Assembly (NCBI GenBank): GCA_001941225.1
Contig: MSHM01000017.1
Coordinates: forward strand, 1 to 53,965
Direction: 5' to 3'
DNA from: Oscillospiraceae bacterium Zagget12
Lineage (GTDB): Bacteria > Bacillota > Clostridia > UBA1381
DNA: 53,965 nt
Shown: positions 41,898 through 51,169 of the stretch, one piece after another
Position numbering within the stretch: position 1 is the stretch's first letter
How the letters are laid out: the number at the start of each line of letters is the position of its first letter
Notes under the pieces: generated by a model
The model's database searches: none
Seen by the model: only the letters and a program-made list of their open reading frames with translations
Told to the model about the DNA's origin: nothing
Made by a program: the position numbers and the translations under genes

Positions 41898-42388
41898 TGC
41901 GTTATCACAATATAACAAAGGACGATATGCTTAACGGCGACGGACTGCGCGTGGTGCTTTGGGTAGCGGGCTGCGAGCACGAGTGCCGAGGCTGTCAAAA
42001 TCCCGTAACTTGGGATATTTGCGGAGGACTTGAGTTCGATGATGACGCGAAAAAAGAAATCTTTGCCGAGCTTGAAAAGCCGTATATTTCCGGAATTACC
42101 CTAAGCGGAGGCGACCCTCTGCACACAATGAACCGTGCCGATACGGGCAGGCTGATTGAGGAAATCGCCGGAAAATTCCCGAATAAAACAATTTGGCTTT
42201 ACACCGGCTATGAGTGGCAGGAGGTAAAAAATCTTCCGTATATGAAATATGTCGATGTGATGGTTGACGGTGAGTTTGTGGAAAGGCTTAAGGACAATAA
42301 GCTGCAGTGGCGCGGCAGTTCAAATCAAAAGGTAATCGACGTTAAAAAAAGTATTGAAATAGACAAGGTAGTGCTTGCGGCAAAGTAA
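41897..42388 (+). CDS. nrdG: Anaerobic ribonucleotide reductase-activating protein
   Basis: NrdG is the radical SAM activase that generates the glycyl radical on NrdD. The 163-residue protein begins MRYHNITKDDMLNGDGLRVVLW. The [4Fe-4S] motif CEHECRGCQNP (C-x3-C-x2-C) is near residue 30, and TLSGGDPL is the SAM-binding GGE-like motif. The length is normal for a minimal activase. Its start shares a base with the nrdD stop; dut follows 11 bases downstream. Confidence 0.96.
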   Translation: MRYHNITKDDMLNGDGLRVVLWVAGCEHECRGCQNPVTWDICGGLEFDDDAKKEIFAELEKPYISGITLSGGDPLHTMNRADTGRLIEEIAGKFPNKTIWLYTGYEWQEVKNLPYMKYVDVMVDGEFVERLKDNKLQWRGSSNQKVIDVKKSIEIDKVVLAAK

Positions 42389-42399
42389 AGGAGAAAGAT

Positions 42400-42906
42400 A
42401 TGCAGAGAGTGGCGCAATTTGAAAAAGTAAGCTTTGAGCAGTTCAAAAAGGATTGGATTGACACCTTCTATACCTCGGAGGGCATAGAAAAAACCTACGA
42501 GGATATAAAGCTCCCGAAAAGGGCTACACGCGGTTCGGCGGGATATGATTTTTACACGCCCTTCGCGTTTGACCTAAAGCCGGGAGAGAGTATTAAAATT
42601 CCTACGGGAATAAGAGTAAAAATTAACGACGGCTGGGTTCTTAAGCTCTATCCGAGGAGCGGACTGGGCTTTAAGTTCAGAGTGCAAATGAATAATACCG
42701 TCGGAATAATAGACAGCGATTATTATAACAGCGACAACGAGGGACATATATTCTGTAAAATAATGAATGACACAAACGAGGATAAAACCGTTTCGCTGAA
42801 TAAGGGCGCGGGATTTTGCCAGGGAATATTTGTGGAGTACGGAATAACCTTTGACGACGACACGGAGGACGAAAGAAACGGCGGCATCGGCAGTACCGGA
42901 AATTAA
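42400..42906 (+). CDS. dut: dUTP diphosphatase (trimeric dUTPase family)
   Basis: dUTPase removes dUTP, preventing uracil misincorporation and supplying dUMP for thymidylate synthesis. All five motifs of the trimeric family are present in the 168-residue protein: GSAGYDFY (motif 1), YPRSGLGFK (2), NTVGIIDSDYYNSDNEG (3), KGAGFCQGIFVEY (4) and RNGGIGSTGN (5). About 45 residues precede motif 1, longer than the usual 20-30, rich in charged and aromatic residues (FEQFKKDWIDTFYTSEG). AAAGGAGAAAG precedes ATG 42400. Its place after nrdDG fits nucleotide-pool control. A dCTP deaminase-like activity is less likely given motif 5. Confidence 0.9.
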   Translation: MQRVAQFEKVSFEQFKKDWIDTFYTSEGIEKTYEDIKLPKRATRGSAGYDFYTPFAFDLKPGESIKIPTGIRVKINDGWVLKLYPRSGLGFKFRVQMNNTVGIIDSDYYNSDNEGHIFCKIMNDTNEDKTVSLNKGAGFCQGIFVEYGITFDDDTEDERNGGIGSTGN

Positions 42907-42919
42907 AGAAATACCGAAT

Positions 42920-42944
42920 GGGGACACTAAATTTTAGTGTCCCC
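42920..42944. terminator. Bidirectional hairpin terminator after dut and tetR-like gene
   Basis: GGGGACACTAAA (42920-42931) is fully complementary to 42933-42944 with a one-base centre, followed on the plus strand by GTTTT. The minus-strand gene ends inside it (stop TAA at 42934-42936). The same core recurs at 45421-45443. Confidence 0.8.
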
Positions 42945-43491
42945 GTTTTGCTTTTCCGGCTTTTTCGGCTGTACGCATTGTAGCGTCGGAGGCAGTGCCG
43001 ACAAGGCTTATAAGCGAGTCCAAATCATACACCTTGGAATACTTTTTATAAGCATAATATCCTCCCTGAATGGTGTAGGTCAATAATATATCGAAATCCG
43101 TGTTGTGTTCGGGATATACCTTTTCTATATACGCTCTCAGCTCTTTTTCGATATTCATAGGCAATACGGACGATTGCTCGCCCGAAAATAATATTTCTAT
43201 TAAATTCTGCTGCGCGTAAAATGCGTGAAACAGCTCATATGTGAAATATGAAATATTTGTGCTGCAATATTCGGGGTGCTGTATGCTTTTAAGCACCTTT
43301 TGAATAACCTCGTTTTGCAGCGTTTCGGACAAATCATAAATATCCCTGTAGTGCAGATAAAACGTAGCCTTGCTTATTTCGGCAAGCTCCGCAAGCTCTT
43401 TAACCGTTATTCTTTCGAGCGTTTTTTTACTCCTTATTTGCAAAAACGCGTTTGTAATAGCGCGAACGGTCTTTTTTGTTCTTAAATCCAT
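42934..43491 (-). CDS. TetR/AcrR family transcriptional regulator
   Basis: TetR proteins are dimeric repressors usually released by a small ligand. The 185-residue protein has an N-terminal helix-turn-helix (RTKKTVRAITNAFLQI, ITVKELAELAEISKATFYLHYRDIYDL, residues about 5-55) and a helical ligand domain typical of the Bacillota DhaS/TetR-like group. Its last codons (KRGH-stop) form part of the terminator hairpin. It is divergent from glgB, with promoters sharing one -10 element and a 9-8-9 inverted repeat between the two genes, so autoregulation or control of glgB is plausible but unproven. The ligand is unknown. Confidence 0.85.
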   Translation of the reverse strand: MDLRTKKTVRAITNAFLQIRSKKTLERITVKELAELAEISKATFYLHYRDIYDLSETLQNEVIQKVLKSIQHPEYCSTNISYFTYELFHAFYAQQNLIEILFSGEQSSVLPMNIEKELRAYIEKVYPEHNTDFDILLTYTIQGGYYAYKKYSKVYDLDSLISLVGTASDATMRTAEKAGKAKRGH

Positions 43492-43523
43492 AATAATATC
43501 CTTTTCAATTTAAAAAATATGTC

Positions 43524-43549
43524 CAATATTTTACCTATGAAAAATATTG
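43524..43549. promoter_or_regulatory. Inverted repeat between the tetR-like gene and glgB
   Basis: CAATATTTT (43524-43532) and AAAATATTG (43541-43549) form a perfect 9-8-9 dyad, downstream of the tetR-like promoter start. It is a plausible operator that would block that transcript. Confidence 0.5.
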
Positions 43550-43560
43550 AAAATTTTCAT

Positions 43561-43612
43561 TTGACGTGAAGTATGATATATTTATTATAGTAAATTATCA
43601 GACTGATGTCAA
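43561..43612. promoter_or_regulatory. Overlapping divergent promoters sharing one -10 element
   Basis: For glgB (plus): TTGACG (43561-43566), 16 bases, TATTAT (43583-43588). For the tetR-like gene (minus): a perfect TTGACA (43607-43612), 17 bases, TATAAT (43584-43589). The two -10 boxes occupy the same bases on opposite strands. Confidence 0.75.
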
Positions 43613-43629
43613 GTATTCGGAGGTTGCTT

Positions 43630-45411
43630 ATGGATTTTTACAGCTTTTATACAGGCTTTTGTTTTGACGCCTACAAGTTTTTGGGTGCGCATTATTCTCC
43701 GGTCAATACGGTATTCCGCACATTTGCGCCCAATGCCGCCGGAATTAATTTATTATATAACGGTCGGGAGATACCGATGCAAAGGATTTGCGACGGTAAT
43801 TTTTATGAAACCACCGTTGAAAAGGCAAATGTCGGTGAAACCTATGAATATCGTATATATCACGCGGACGGAGGCTATACGGACCATTGCGACCCGTATG
43901 GTTTTCAATCGGAAATGCCGCCGCAGCATAAGTCGGTTATATGCGATTTGGGAAAATACAGCTTTGGCGACGATAAATGGCTTGAAAACCGCTCGGTATG
44001 CGCCGATATGCCTCTTAACATATACGAGATGCACTTAGGCTCATGGCGAAGAAAGGCTGACGGCGGATTATACTCGTATAGTGAGATAGCGGAGCCGCTC
44101 ATCTCTTATTTGAAAGAGGCGGGTTATAACTACGTTGAATTTATGCCCATATGCGAATATCCCTGCGATGAAAGCTGGGGCTATCAAAACACCGGCTTTT
44201 TCGCGCCCACGAGCAGATACGGAAATCCCGATGATTTAATGCGGCTGATTGATAATCTGCATCAAAACAATATCGGAGTTATTCTTGACTTTGTTCCCGT
44301 ACATTTCGCGGTTGACGAGTTTGCTTTGGCAAGGTATGACGGAGGCGCGTTATACGAATATCCTCATAACGCGGTCGGCGTCAGCGAATGGGGAAGTTAT
44401 AATTTTATGCACTCGCGCGGTGAGGCGCGCTCATTTTTGCAGTCCTCCGCGAACTATTGGCTGTCCGAATTTCATTTTGACGGCTTGAGAATGGACGCCG
44501 TAAGCCGCATCATATATTGGCAGGGCGATAAAAACCGTGGCGTAAACGGAAATGCCGTTGATTTTATCAAGGTTATGAATAAGGGACTTAAAGAGCGTAA
44601 TAAAAACTGCATTTTAATAGCGGAGGACTCCACCGATTACAGAGGAGTGACATTGCCGGTTGATATGGGAGGACTCGGCTTTGATTATAAATGGGATATG
44701 GGCTTTATGCACGATACATTGGAGTATTTTCAAACACAACCGGACCTTCGTCCGCAGCATTATCATAAGCTTACATTTTCGATGATGTATTTCGGAAACG
44801 AAAAATATTTGCTGCCCTTTTCTCACGATGAGGTTGTTCACGGCAAAGCGACAATACTGCAAAAAATGAACGGACAATATGAGAATAAATTTCCGCAGGC
44901 AAGGGCGATGTATTTGTATGTCGCCGTTCACCCGGGCAAGAAATTGAATTTTATGGGCAACGAATTCGGGCAATTACGCGAATGGGACGAAAAGCGTGAG
45001 CAGGATTGGGATTTAAGAAAATATCCGTCGCACGACGGCTTTTTCAGATTTATGAGCGATTTGAACAAGATATATTTGTCGCACAGCGCCTTGTTTGAAA
45101 GGGATTATTACAACGGCGGATTTTCATGGTTGGACTGCCACAGGGAATCGCAGTGCGTGTATGCCGTCAAGCGGGAAAGCAAAAGTGAAACCCTAATCGC
45201 GGTATTTAATTTCAGCGATAAAAAGCAAGAATACATATTGCCGCTGTCGAATACGAGGGCGAAAATTTTAATAAACACCGATTGGAATATATACGGCGGA
45301 ACAGCCGAACCGGAGGCAAAGCATCTCCGATTTGCGGAAAACGGCATAGCCTTGGATTTGGCGCCGTTTTCGGGACTGCTTATTGAATCGGATAGGAAAG
45401 ATGAAAATTAA
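43630..45411 (+). CDS. glgB: 1,4-alpha-glucan branching enzyme (GH13)
   Basis: GlgB forms alpha-1,6 branches in glycogen. The 593-residue protein has an N-terminal CBM48-type domain (YKFLGAHYS, VFRTFAPNAAGINLLYN) and a GH13 barrel with FDGLRMDAVSRI (nucleophile Asp), LIAEDST (acid/base Glu) and LPFSHDEVVHGK (third Asp). NFMGNEFGQLREWDEKREQDWDL is a branching-enzyme signature, and the C-terminal beta domain is present. ATG 43630 is preferred: GGAGG lies 6 bases upstream. An earlier in-frame ATG at 43606 overlaps the divergent promoter. No glgA, glgC or glgP gene is nearby, unusual for glycogen operons. Confidence 0.93.
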   Translation: MDFYSFYTGFCFDAYKFLGAHYSPVNTVFRTFAPNAAGINLLYNGREIPMQRICDGNFYETTVEKANVGETYEYRIYHADGGYTDHCDPYGFQSEMPPQHKSVICDLGKYSFGDDKWLENRSVCADMPLNIYEMHLGSWRRKADGGLYSYSEIAEPLISYLKEAGYNYVEFMPICEYPCDESWGYQNTGFFAPTSRYGNPDDLMRLIDNLHQNNIGVILDFVPVHFAVDEFALARYDGGALYEYPHNAVGVSEWGSYNFMHSRGEARSFLQSSANYWLSEFHFDGLRMDAVSRIIYWQGDKNRGVNGNAVDFIKVMNKGLKERNKNCILIAEDSTDYRGVTLPVDMGGLGFDYKWDMGFMHDTLEYFQTQPDLRPQHYHKLTFSMMYFGNEKYLLPFSHDEVVHGKATILQKMNGQYENKFPQARAMYLYVAVHPGKKLNFMGNEFGQLREWDEKREQDWDLRKYPSHDGFFRFMSDLNKIYLSHSALFERDYYNGGFSWLDCHRESQCVYAVKRESKSETLIAVFNFSDKKQEYILPLSNTRAKILINTDWNIYGGTAEPEAKHLRFAENGIALDLAPFSGLLIESDRKDEN

Positions 45412-45416
45412 TATTT

Positions 45417-45447
45417 AACAGGGACACTAAAATTTAGTGTCCCTGTT
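45417..45447. terminator. Bidirectional hairpin terminator after glgB
   Basis: A 15-bp stem (45417-45431 with 45433-45447) carries the same GGGACACTAAA core as the hairpin at 42920-42944; a TTTTG tail follows. It separates glgB from the convergent kinase gene. Confidence 0.8.
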
Positions 45448-45466
45448 TTGATTTCCATATTTGATA

Positions 45467-47284
45467 TTATTCCGCGACGGGTATGCTAATTGTAACCTCG
45501 GTACCCTTATGAAATTCGCTGGCTATTTTAATTTTTCCGTTAAAGCAGGATTCAAGCGCCTGCTTTGCTATGGCGAGTCCGAGACCGGTGCCGCCCGTAT
45601 CGCGCGAGCGCGCTCTGTCAACTCTGTAAAATCTGTCAAATATATGCGGCAGCTTATTCTCGGGAATACCTATTCCGTTGTCAACAACCTTTATACATAT
45701 GTCGTTGTATACCTTGCTTGAATATACCTCAATTCTGCCGCCCTCGCGGGTATATTTAAGCGCGTTGCTCACGATGTTGATTATAATTCTTTCAAGGCTG
45801 TCATAGTCGCCGGAAATAATGGGAACCTCATTAATCGGGTGATACGTGAGCGACTGATTTTTCTTTTTTGCGGTCATACCCATTCTCTCGACAACGGATT
45901 CAAGCATTTTCCTTACGTCTATGGTTTCGGGCGGCTTTATATACGTTTGATTTTCGTCAAGCTCGGACAGGGTAAGCAGGTCGCTGATTATACGCGCCAT
46001 TCTGTCGGACTCCGACGCGATTACATCGAGAAAGCGTATTTGCAGCTCTCGGTCAACATCCGGCATATCCGCGAGTGTTTCCGAGTATGATTTGATTGTT
46101 GTAAGAGGCGTGCGCAGCTCGTGCGAAACATTCGCGACAAAATCGCGTCTTGACTGCTCGAGCTTTTCCTGTTTGGTTACGTCGTGTATAATAACGATAA
46201 TGCCGCCGACCTTGTTATCCACCTTAAAGGTGGCAAAGTTAAAGCGCAGATATTGGTTCGCAAGCTTAATTTCGCGCTCGACGCTGCCGTCGGGCTGCAT
46301 ATAAAGCAAATCGCCGAGGGTAATATTCGCGTTTATTTCCTTAAAAAAGCTGTTGAATTTTATATCGTCGAGATACTGGCGGTTAAGCAGACGCTTAGCC
46401 TCTCGGTTGAAGTGAATCAGCTTGCCCTTCATATCGAAAGCGAGAATACCGTCGTTCATATTCTGCAAAATTGTTTCTACCTTGATTTTTTCGCCCATAG
46501 CCTGGTCCGAGGACTGCTTTCGGGCGTGCGCGAGGTAGATAAGCGAGTTCGTGAGATTTCCGATTTCATCTTTGGATTCGGATTTTTGCAGCGCGGTTAT
46601 ATCGCCGTCCGCCAACTTGCGCGCCTGTGCGGAAAGCTGCTGAATAGGCACCGTCACCGATTTCGCTATAAGACTTCCTACTATCGCGGACACAATCAAA
46701 GCAAGCAAAAGCGAAATCCAAAGAATATTTATAATGCTCCTTGTGAGTGAAATCTGCATTTGACAGTTGTCGCTTATGTACACGACATATTTCACCGTAT
46801 CGCCGTTTGTAAGAGGGAACGCGTAATCCATATATGTCTTTGTAATTCCGGTTTCGCGGCTTTCCTCGCCTGCGAGAGCGTTAAGAAGAACGGGCGTCGG
46901 TTCTATTTCTATAGCGCCGTTGGAGGATTGCAAAACCTCTCCGGTGGAACCGTCAAGTATGCAGTAAATTCTTGACGCGGTTATGCCCAAAGCGCCCGCG
47001 TGCGACGATAAAACATTGTTTATCAAGCTTACGTTATTATATGACGACTCCTCGATTACTATTGAGCTGCCGTCGTCGCCGCCCACGGGAATGGTTATTT
47101 CATTCGCCGCCGCCAGCAGGTCGTTTTTAATATCGGTAGTAAAGACGGCGTTTACCGCGTCAGAAAATTCCCTGTGATAGTGATTGATAATTCCGAAGAT
47201 ATTAAATCCGCCTATCATAAGCTCCGTCGCAAGCACAAGCAGCATAAATGCCAATGTTATTTTCCAGCGTATACTTTTAAACAT
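45467..47284 (-). CDS. walK: WalK-type sensor histidine kinase
   Basis: WalK senses cell-wall status and phosphorylates WalR. The 605-residue protein has an N-terminal membrane segment (near residues 8-30), an extracytoplasmic domain (about 30-180), a second membrane segment (IINILWISLLLALIVSAIVGSLI) and a HAMP domain (SVTVPIQQLSAQARKLADGDI). A PAS domain follows (ILQNMNDGILAFDMKGKLI), then the phospho-acceptor H box (FVANVSHELRTPLTTIKSYS) and an ATPase with N box (IIINIVSNALKYT), G1 (VVDNGIGI), F and G2 (GTGLGLAIAKQ) boxes. It lies 73 bases downstream of walR on the same strand. The accessory walH, walI and walJ genes of Bacilli are absent. Confidence 0.92.
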   Translation of the reverse strand: MFKSIRWKITLAFMLLVLATELMIGGFNIFGIINHYHREFSDAVNAVFTTDIKNDLLAAANEITIPVGGDDGSSIVIEESSYNNVSLINNVLSSHAGALGITASRIYCILDGSTGEVLQSSNGAIEIEPTPVLLNALAGEESRETGITKTYMDYAFPLTNGDTVKYVVYISDNCQMQISLTRSIINILWISLLLALIVSAIVGSLIAKSVTVPIQQLSAQARKLADGDITALQKSESKDEIGNLTNSLIYLAHARKQSSDQAMGEKIKVETILQNMNDGILAFDMKGKLIHFNREAKRLLNRQYLDDIKFNSFFKEINANITLGDLLYMQPDGSVEREIKLANQYLRFNFATFKVDNKVGGIIVIIHDVTKQEKLEQSRRDFVANVSHELRTPLTTIKSYSETLADMPDVDRELQIRFLDVIASESDRMARIISDLLTLSELDENQTYIKPPETIDVRKMLESVVERMGMTAKKKNQSLTYHPINEVPIISGDYDSLERIIINIVSNALKYTREGGRIEVYSSKVYNDICIKVVDNGIGIPENKLPHIFDRFYRVDRARSRDTGGTGLGLAIAKQALESCFNGKIKIASEFHKGTEVTISIPVAE

Positions 47285-47357
47285 AAAACAAAAAACCTTT
47301 CATTAATATTCAGAAACACCCAAAACAACAAATGTTTCGGGTGTAATGTTTCCGGTG

Positions 47358-48056
47358 TTATTTATTAAAATAATAGCCTACGCCTCTTTTAGTGATAATA
47401 TATTTCGGCATACTCGGGTCGTCCTCTATTTTTTCTCTCAGACGTCTTACGGTAACGTCAACCGTGCGGACATCGCCGTAGTATTCATAGCCCCATACGT
47501 TTTCGAGCAGCTTTTCTCTTGAAAAGATTTTATCCGGCTGCATCGCAAGGAATTTAAGAAGTTCAAATTCGCGTAGAGTGATGTCGATTGTTTCGCCGTT
47601 TTTGGAAACCTCATAACGCTCCACATTGATTGTCAGCTCGCCCGAAATTATAGTGTTCTGACTTGCCGGCTCGGCGGGAGGAATGATTTGCGCGGCGCTC
47701 CTCCTGAGATTTGCCTTGACGCGCGCAGTAAGCTCACGCATTGAATACGGCTTTGTTATATAGTCGTCCGCCCCAAGCTCAAGACCGATAATTTTATCGA
47801 CCTCATCTTCGCGGGCGGTAAGCATTATAATAGGAACCTGAGAGCGTTCGCGAACCTTTTTGCATACCTCAAACCCGTCCAAACCCGGGAGCATAACGTC
47901 AAGAAGTATAAGGTCGGGATTTTCGCTCAAAGCCATTTCAAGGCCCTTTACGCCGTCAAAGGCGGAAAGAGTTTTGTAGCCCTCTTTTTCGAGGGAGAAT
48001 TTAAGAATATCATTGATGTTTTGTTCGTCCTCAATAATAAGTATTGTACGATCCAT
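47358..48056 (-). CDS. walR: WalR-type OmpR-family response regulator
   Basis: WalR controls cell-wall hydrolase genes when phosphorylated. The 232-residue protein has a receiver domain with acidic pocket IIEDEQN, phospho-Asp in LILLDVMLPGLDGFEVC (Asp about residue 54), MLTAREDEVDKIIGLELGADDYITKPYS (Thr/Ser and Lys, close to WalR), and a winged-helix C-terminal domain (LTLREFELLKFLAMQPDKIFSREKLLENVWGYEY, VRTVDVTVRRLREKIED, TKRGVGYYF). GGAAAGGATTGG precedes the start. Annotation as WalR rests on close similarity of the 95-125 segment and pairing with a HAMP-PAS kinase; PhoP-like regulators are the alternative. Confidence 0.9.
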   Translation of the reverse strand: MDRTILIIEDEQNINDILKFSLEKEGYKTLSAFDGVKGLEMALSENPDLILLDVMLPGLDGFEVCKKVRERSQVPIIMLTAREDEVDKIIGLELGADDYITKPYSMRELTARVKANLRRSAAQIIPPAEPASQNTIISGELTINVERYEVSKNGETIDITLREFELLKFLAMQPDKIFSREKLLENVWGYEYYGDVRTVDVTVRRLREKIEDDPSMPKYIITKRGVGYYFNK

Positions 48057-48136
48057 TTATTCCAATCCTTTCCAAAATGTGCGGCTGTATATTATTTTAA
48101 GAAATACATTACATTTTTTTCACCATTATTACATAT

Positions 48137-48165
48137 ATTTTATCAGAAATTAACAAAAACTTCAA
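48137..48165 (-). promoter_or_regulatory. Promoter of walRK
   Basis: TTGAAG (48160-48165) and TAAAAT (48137-48142) on the minus strand are 17 bases apart, about 75 bases before the walR start. Confidence 0.6.
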
Positions 48166-48290
48166 GAGTATTTAGAAAAAAAATAAAAAAAACGAAAAAT
48201 GTAATAAAAATAAAATATTATTTGGAAGATTTTATCAAATATTACAATTAAATGCTTATACAATAATTTTTCCGAATTTTCATAAAATTC

Positions 48291-48319
48291 TTGTATAATA
48301 ATGAAATTTGTTATATAAT
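48291..48319 (+). promoter_or_regulatory. Promoter of the pyrimidine operon
   Basis: TTGTAT (48291-48296) and TATAAT (48314-48319) are 17 bases apart. The predicted leader before pyrR is only about 44 bases, too short for the usual antiterminator/terminator pair. Confidence 0.7.
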
Positions 48320-48369
48320 GCTTTGTAAGGCATATCATAGCATTACATATGGGAAATGGAGGAAAAACA

Positions 48370-48920
<551 letters not shown>

Positions 48921-48923
48921 ATT

Positions 48924-49844
48924 ATGAAAAAAGATTTACTCGGACTAAAGGATTTGAGCGCGGATAATATCAATAATATACTTGAAACGGCGGAGACTAT
49001 GAAACTTATACTCAGTCAGCCGAATAAGAAAACGCCTCATCTTCAAGGCAAAACGGTTGTCAACCTATTTTATGAAAACAGCACAAGAACAAGACTGTCC
49101 TTTGAATTGGCGGCGAAATATATGAGCGCGAACGCGGCGAATATAACCGCGAGCGGCTCCTCCGTGCAAAAGGGCGAAACGCTTATAGACACCGCCGAAA
49201 CGATAAACGCGATGGGTACGGATATTCTTGTTATGCGCCACAGTATGAGCGGTGCGCCGCATCTTATCGCGCCGCTGCTCAGTGCGTCGGTTATTAACGC
49301 CGGCGACGGTATGGACGAGCACCCGACTCAGGCGCTGTTGGATATGCTGACCATAAAGGAGAAAAAGGGCGGCTTTAAGGGACTTAAGGTAGCGATTGTG
49401 GGCGACATAAATCACAGCAGAGTTGTAAGGAGTAATATTTACGGACTTACAAAGCTCGGCGCGGAGGTGAGCGTAGGCGGACCGAGCACGCTTATACCTC
49501 CGGGTATGGAAAAAATGGGCGTGAAGGTCTTTAAGAGTATTCACGAGGCGATAGTGGACGCGGACGTGGTAATGGGACTGCGTATACAGCTTGAAAGACA
49601 AAAAAGCGGACTTTTCCCGAGCCTCAGGGAATATTACAGATTTTTCGGCATAGATGAAAAACGCCTTAAATTCGCCAAGCCTGACGCGCTTGTTATGCAC
49701 CCGGGACCGGTAAACCGCGGAGTGGAATTTTCATCGAGCGTGATAGACGGCGACCAAAGCGTAATAAACGAGCAGGTCACAAACGGAGTTGCGGTAAGAA
49801 TGGCGGTTATGTATATACTGTCAAGAGGCGGATTTGCCGATTAA
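48924..49844 (+). CDS. pyrB: Aspartate carbamoyltransferase, catalytic subunit
   Basis: PyrB condenses carbamoyl phosphate and aspartate to carbamoyl aspartate. The 306-residue protein carries [19 protein letters not shown] (carbamoyl phosphate site STRT), [44 protein letters not shown] and [17 protein letters not shown]. No regulatory subunit pyrI follows, so this is likely the unregulated Bacillus-type trimer. Its start is 3 bases after the pyrR stop. The residues of both substrates' sites appear intact. Confidence 0.96.
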   Translation: MKKDLLGLKDLSADNINNILETAETMKLILSQPNKKTPHLQGKTVVNLFYENSTRTRLSFELAAKYMSANAANITASGSSVQKGETLIDTAETINAMGTDILVMRHSMSGAPHLIAPLLSASVINAGDGMDEHPTQALLDMLTIKEKKGGFKGLKVAIVGDINHSRVVRSNIYGLTKLGAEVSVGGPSTLIPPGMEKMGVKVFKSIHEAIVDADVVMGLRIQLERQKSGLFPSLREYYRFFGIDEKRLKFAKPDALVMHPGPVNRGVEFSSSVIDGDQSVINEQVTNGVAVRMAVMYILSRGGFAD

Positions 49845-49861
49845 AGAGAAAGGAGATTATG

Positions 49862-51154
49862 ATGAAAATACTTATAAAAGGCGGCAGAGTAATAGACTCT
49901 GCGAACAACATAGATAAGGTTACGGATATTTTTGTCGATAACGGCGTGATTTCCGACATCGGCGACGACCTTGAGCTTGAGGGTATAGAAATGGAGGTCA
50001 TAGACGCGTCGGGCAAGATTGTATCGCCCGGACTTGTGGATATGCACTGCCATTTGCGTGATCCAGGACAGGAGTATAAGGAGGATATTGAAACGGGCAC
50101 CAGGAGCGCCGCTATGGGCGGCATTACCTCGGTCGCTTGTATGCCGAATACAAAGCCGGTTATAGACAGCGAGGCGGTTGTAAGCTATATAAGAAACAGA
50201 GCCAAGGAGGTGGGATATGTAAACGTGTATCCCATCGGAGCCATTTCAAAGGGACTTGAGGGAAAGGAGCTTGCCGAGATAGGCGAGCTGAAATTCGCCG
50301 GCGCGGTGGCAATATCCGACGACGGACGTCCGGTTGTAGCCTCCGGACTTATGCGCAGAGCTATGGAATACGCGGATATGTTTGATATGACGGTAATTTC
50401 GCATTGCGAGGATTTGGGACTTGCCGACGGCGGACATATGAATGAGGGATATATGTCAACATATCTCGGACTTCGCGGCATAACGAGAGCCGCGGAGGAA
50501 GTTATGGTATCGAGAGATATTATAATAGCCGAGGCGACCGGAACGGCGATACACATCGCGCACGTAAGCACAAGAGGCTCGGTTGAGCTTGTGCGTCAGG
50601 CTAAAAAGCGCGGAGTGCGCGTGACGTGCGAAACCTGCCCGCATTATTTCACTCTTACCGAAAACGCGGTTGACGGCTTTAACACAAACGCAAAAATGAA
50701 TCCGCCGCTGAGAACGGACGACGACGTGGAGGCGATAAAAGAGGGACTTAAGGACGGCACGATAGACTGTATCGTAACCGACCACGCGCCGCATCATATA
50801 GATGAAAAGAATTGCGAATTCGCGCTTGCGCTGAACGGTATAGTAGGCTTTGAAACCTCTCTCGGACTCGGACTTGAATATCTTGTAAAGCCCGGAGTGC
50901 TTACGCTGAACGAGCTTATAGAGAAAATGTCCGTAAATCCGTCAAGAATACTGGGACTGAGCAAGGGAAAGCTGTCCGTGGGCGGCTGCGCGGATATTAC
51001 GATATTCAATCCCGACGAGGAATGGACGGTTGATATATCGAAATTTGAATCAAAGAGTAAAAATTCACCGTATGACGGCTTTAAGCTTTGCGGAAAACCC
51101 GAATATGTAATCGTGAACGGTGATATAATAGTAAATCAAGGCGTGTTGCTGTAA
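49862..51154 (+). CDS. pyrC: Dihydroorotase
   Basis: PyrC closes carbamoyl aspartate to dihydroorotate. The 430-residue class I enzyme has metal ligands in DMHCHLRDPGQEYKED, ITSVACMPNTKP, ISHCEDLGLADGG, IHIAHVSTRGSVELV and IVTDHAPHHIDEKN (final Asp). Two ATGs occur in tandem; GGAG (49852-49855) is 6 bases from the second (49862) and only 3 from the first (49859), so I favour the second. Intact, in operon order pyrB-pyrC-pyrF. Confidence 0.95.
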   Translation: MKILIKGGRVIDSANNIDKVTDIFVDNGVISDIGDDLELEGIEMEVIDASGKIVSPGLVDMHCHLRDPGQEYKEDIETGTRSAAMGGITSVACMPNTKPVIDSEAVVSYIRNRAKEVGYVNVYPIGAISKGLEGKELAEIGELKFAGAVAISDDGRPVVASGLMRRAMEYADMFDMTVISHCEDLGLADGGHMNEGYMSTYLGLRGITRAAEEVMVSRDIIIAEATGTAIHIAHVSTRGSVELVRQAKKRGVRVTCETCPHYFTLTENAVDGFNTNAKMNPPLRTDDDVEAIKEGLKDGTIDCIVTDHAPHHIDEKNCEFALALNGIVGFETSLGLGLEYLVKPGVLTLNELIEKMSVNPSRILGLSKGKLSVGGCADITIFNPDEEWTVDISKFESKSKNSPYDGFKLCGKPEYVIVNGDIIVNQGVLL

Positions 51155-51169
51155 CAGGAGGATAAAATT

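Larger units (their letters stand above)
48057..48369. other. AT-rich divergent region between walR and pyrR
   Basis: This 313-base gap is very AT-rich and holds the promoters of both transcripts. No gene with a ribosome site, no tRNA and no recognisable PyrR-binding loop (AGAGG...CAGTCC) or attenuator is visible in the short pyrR leader. Confidence 0.7.

Noticed and set aside
43606-43629. Longer GlgB start
   Set aside because: It lies in the -35 of the divergent promoter and would precede the GGAGG site.
47285-47357. Attenuator between walR and walK
   Set aside because: The inverted repeat is imperfect and has no clear T run; evidence is too weak to call.
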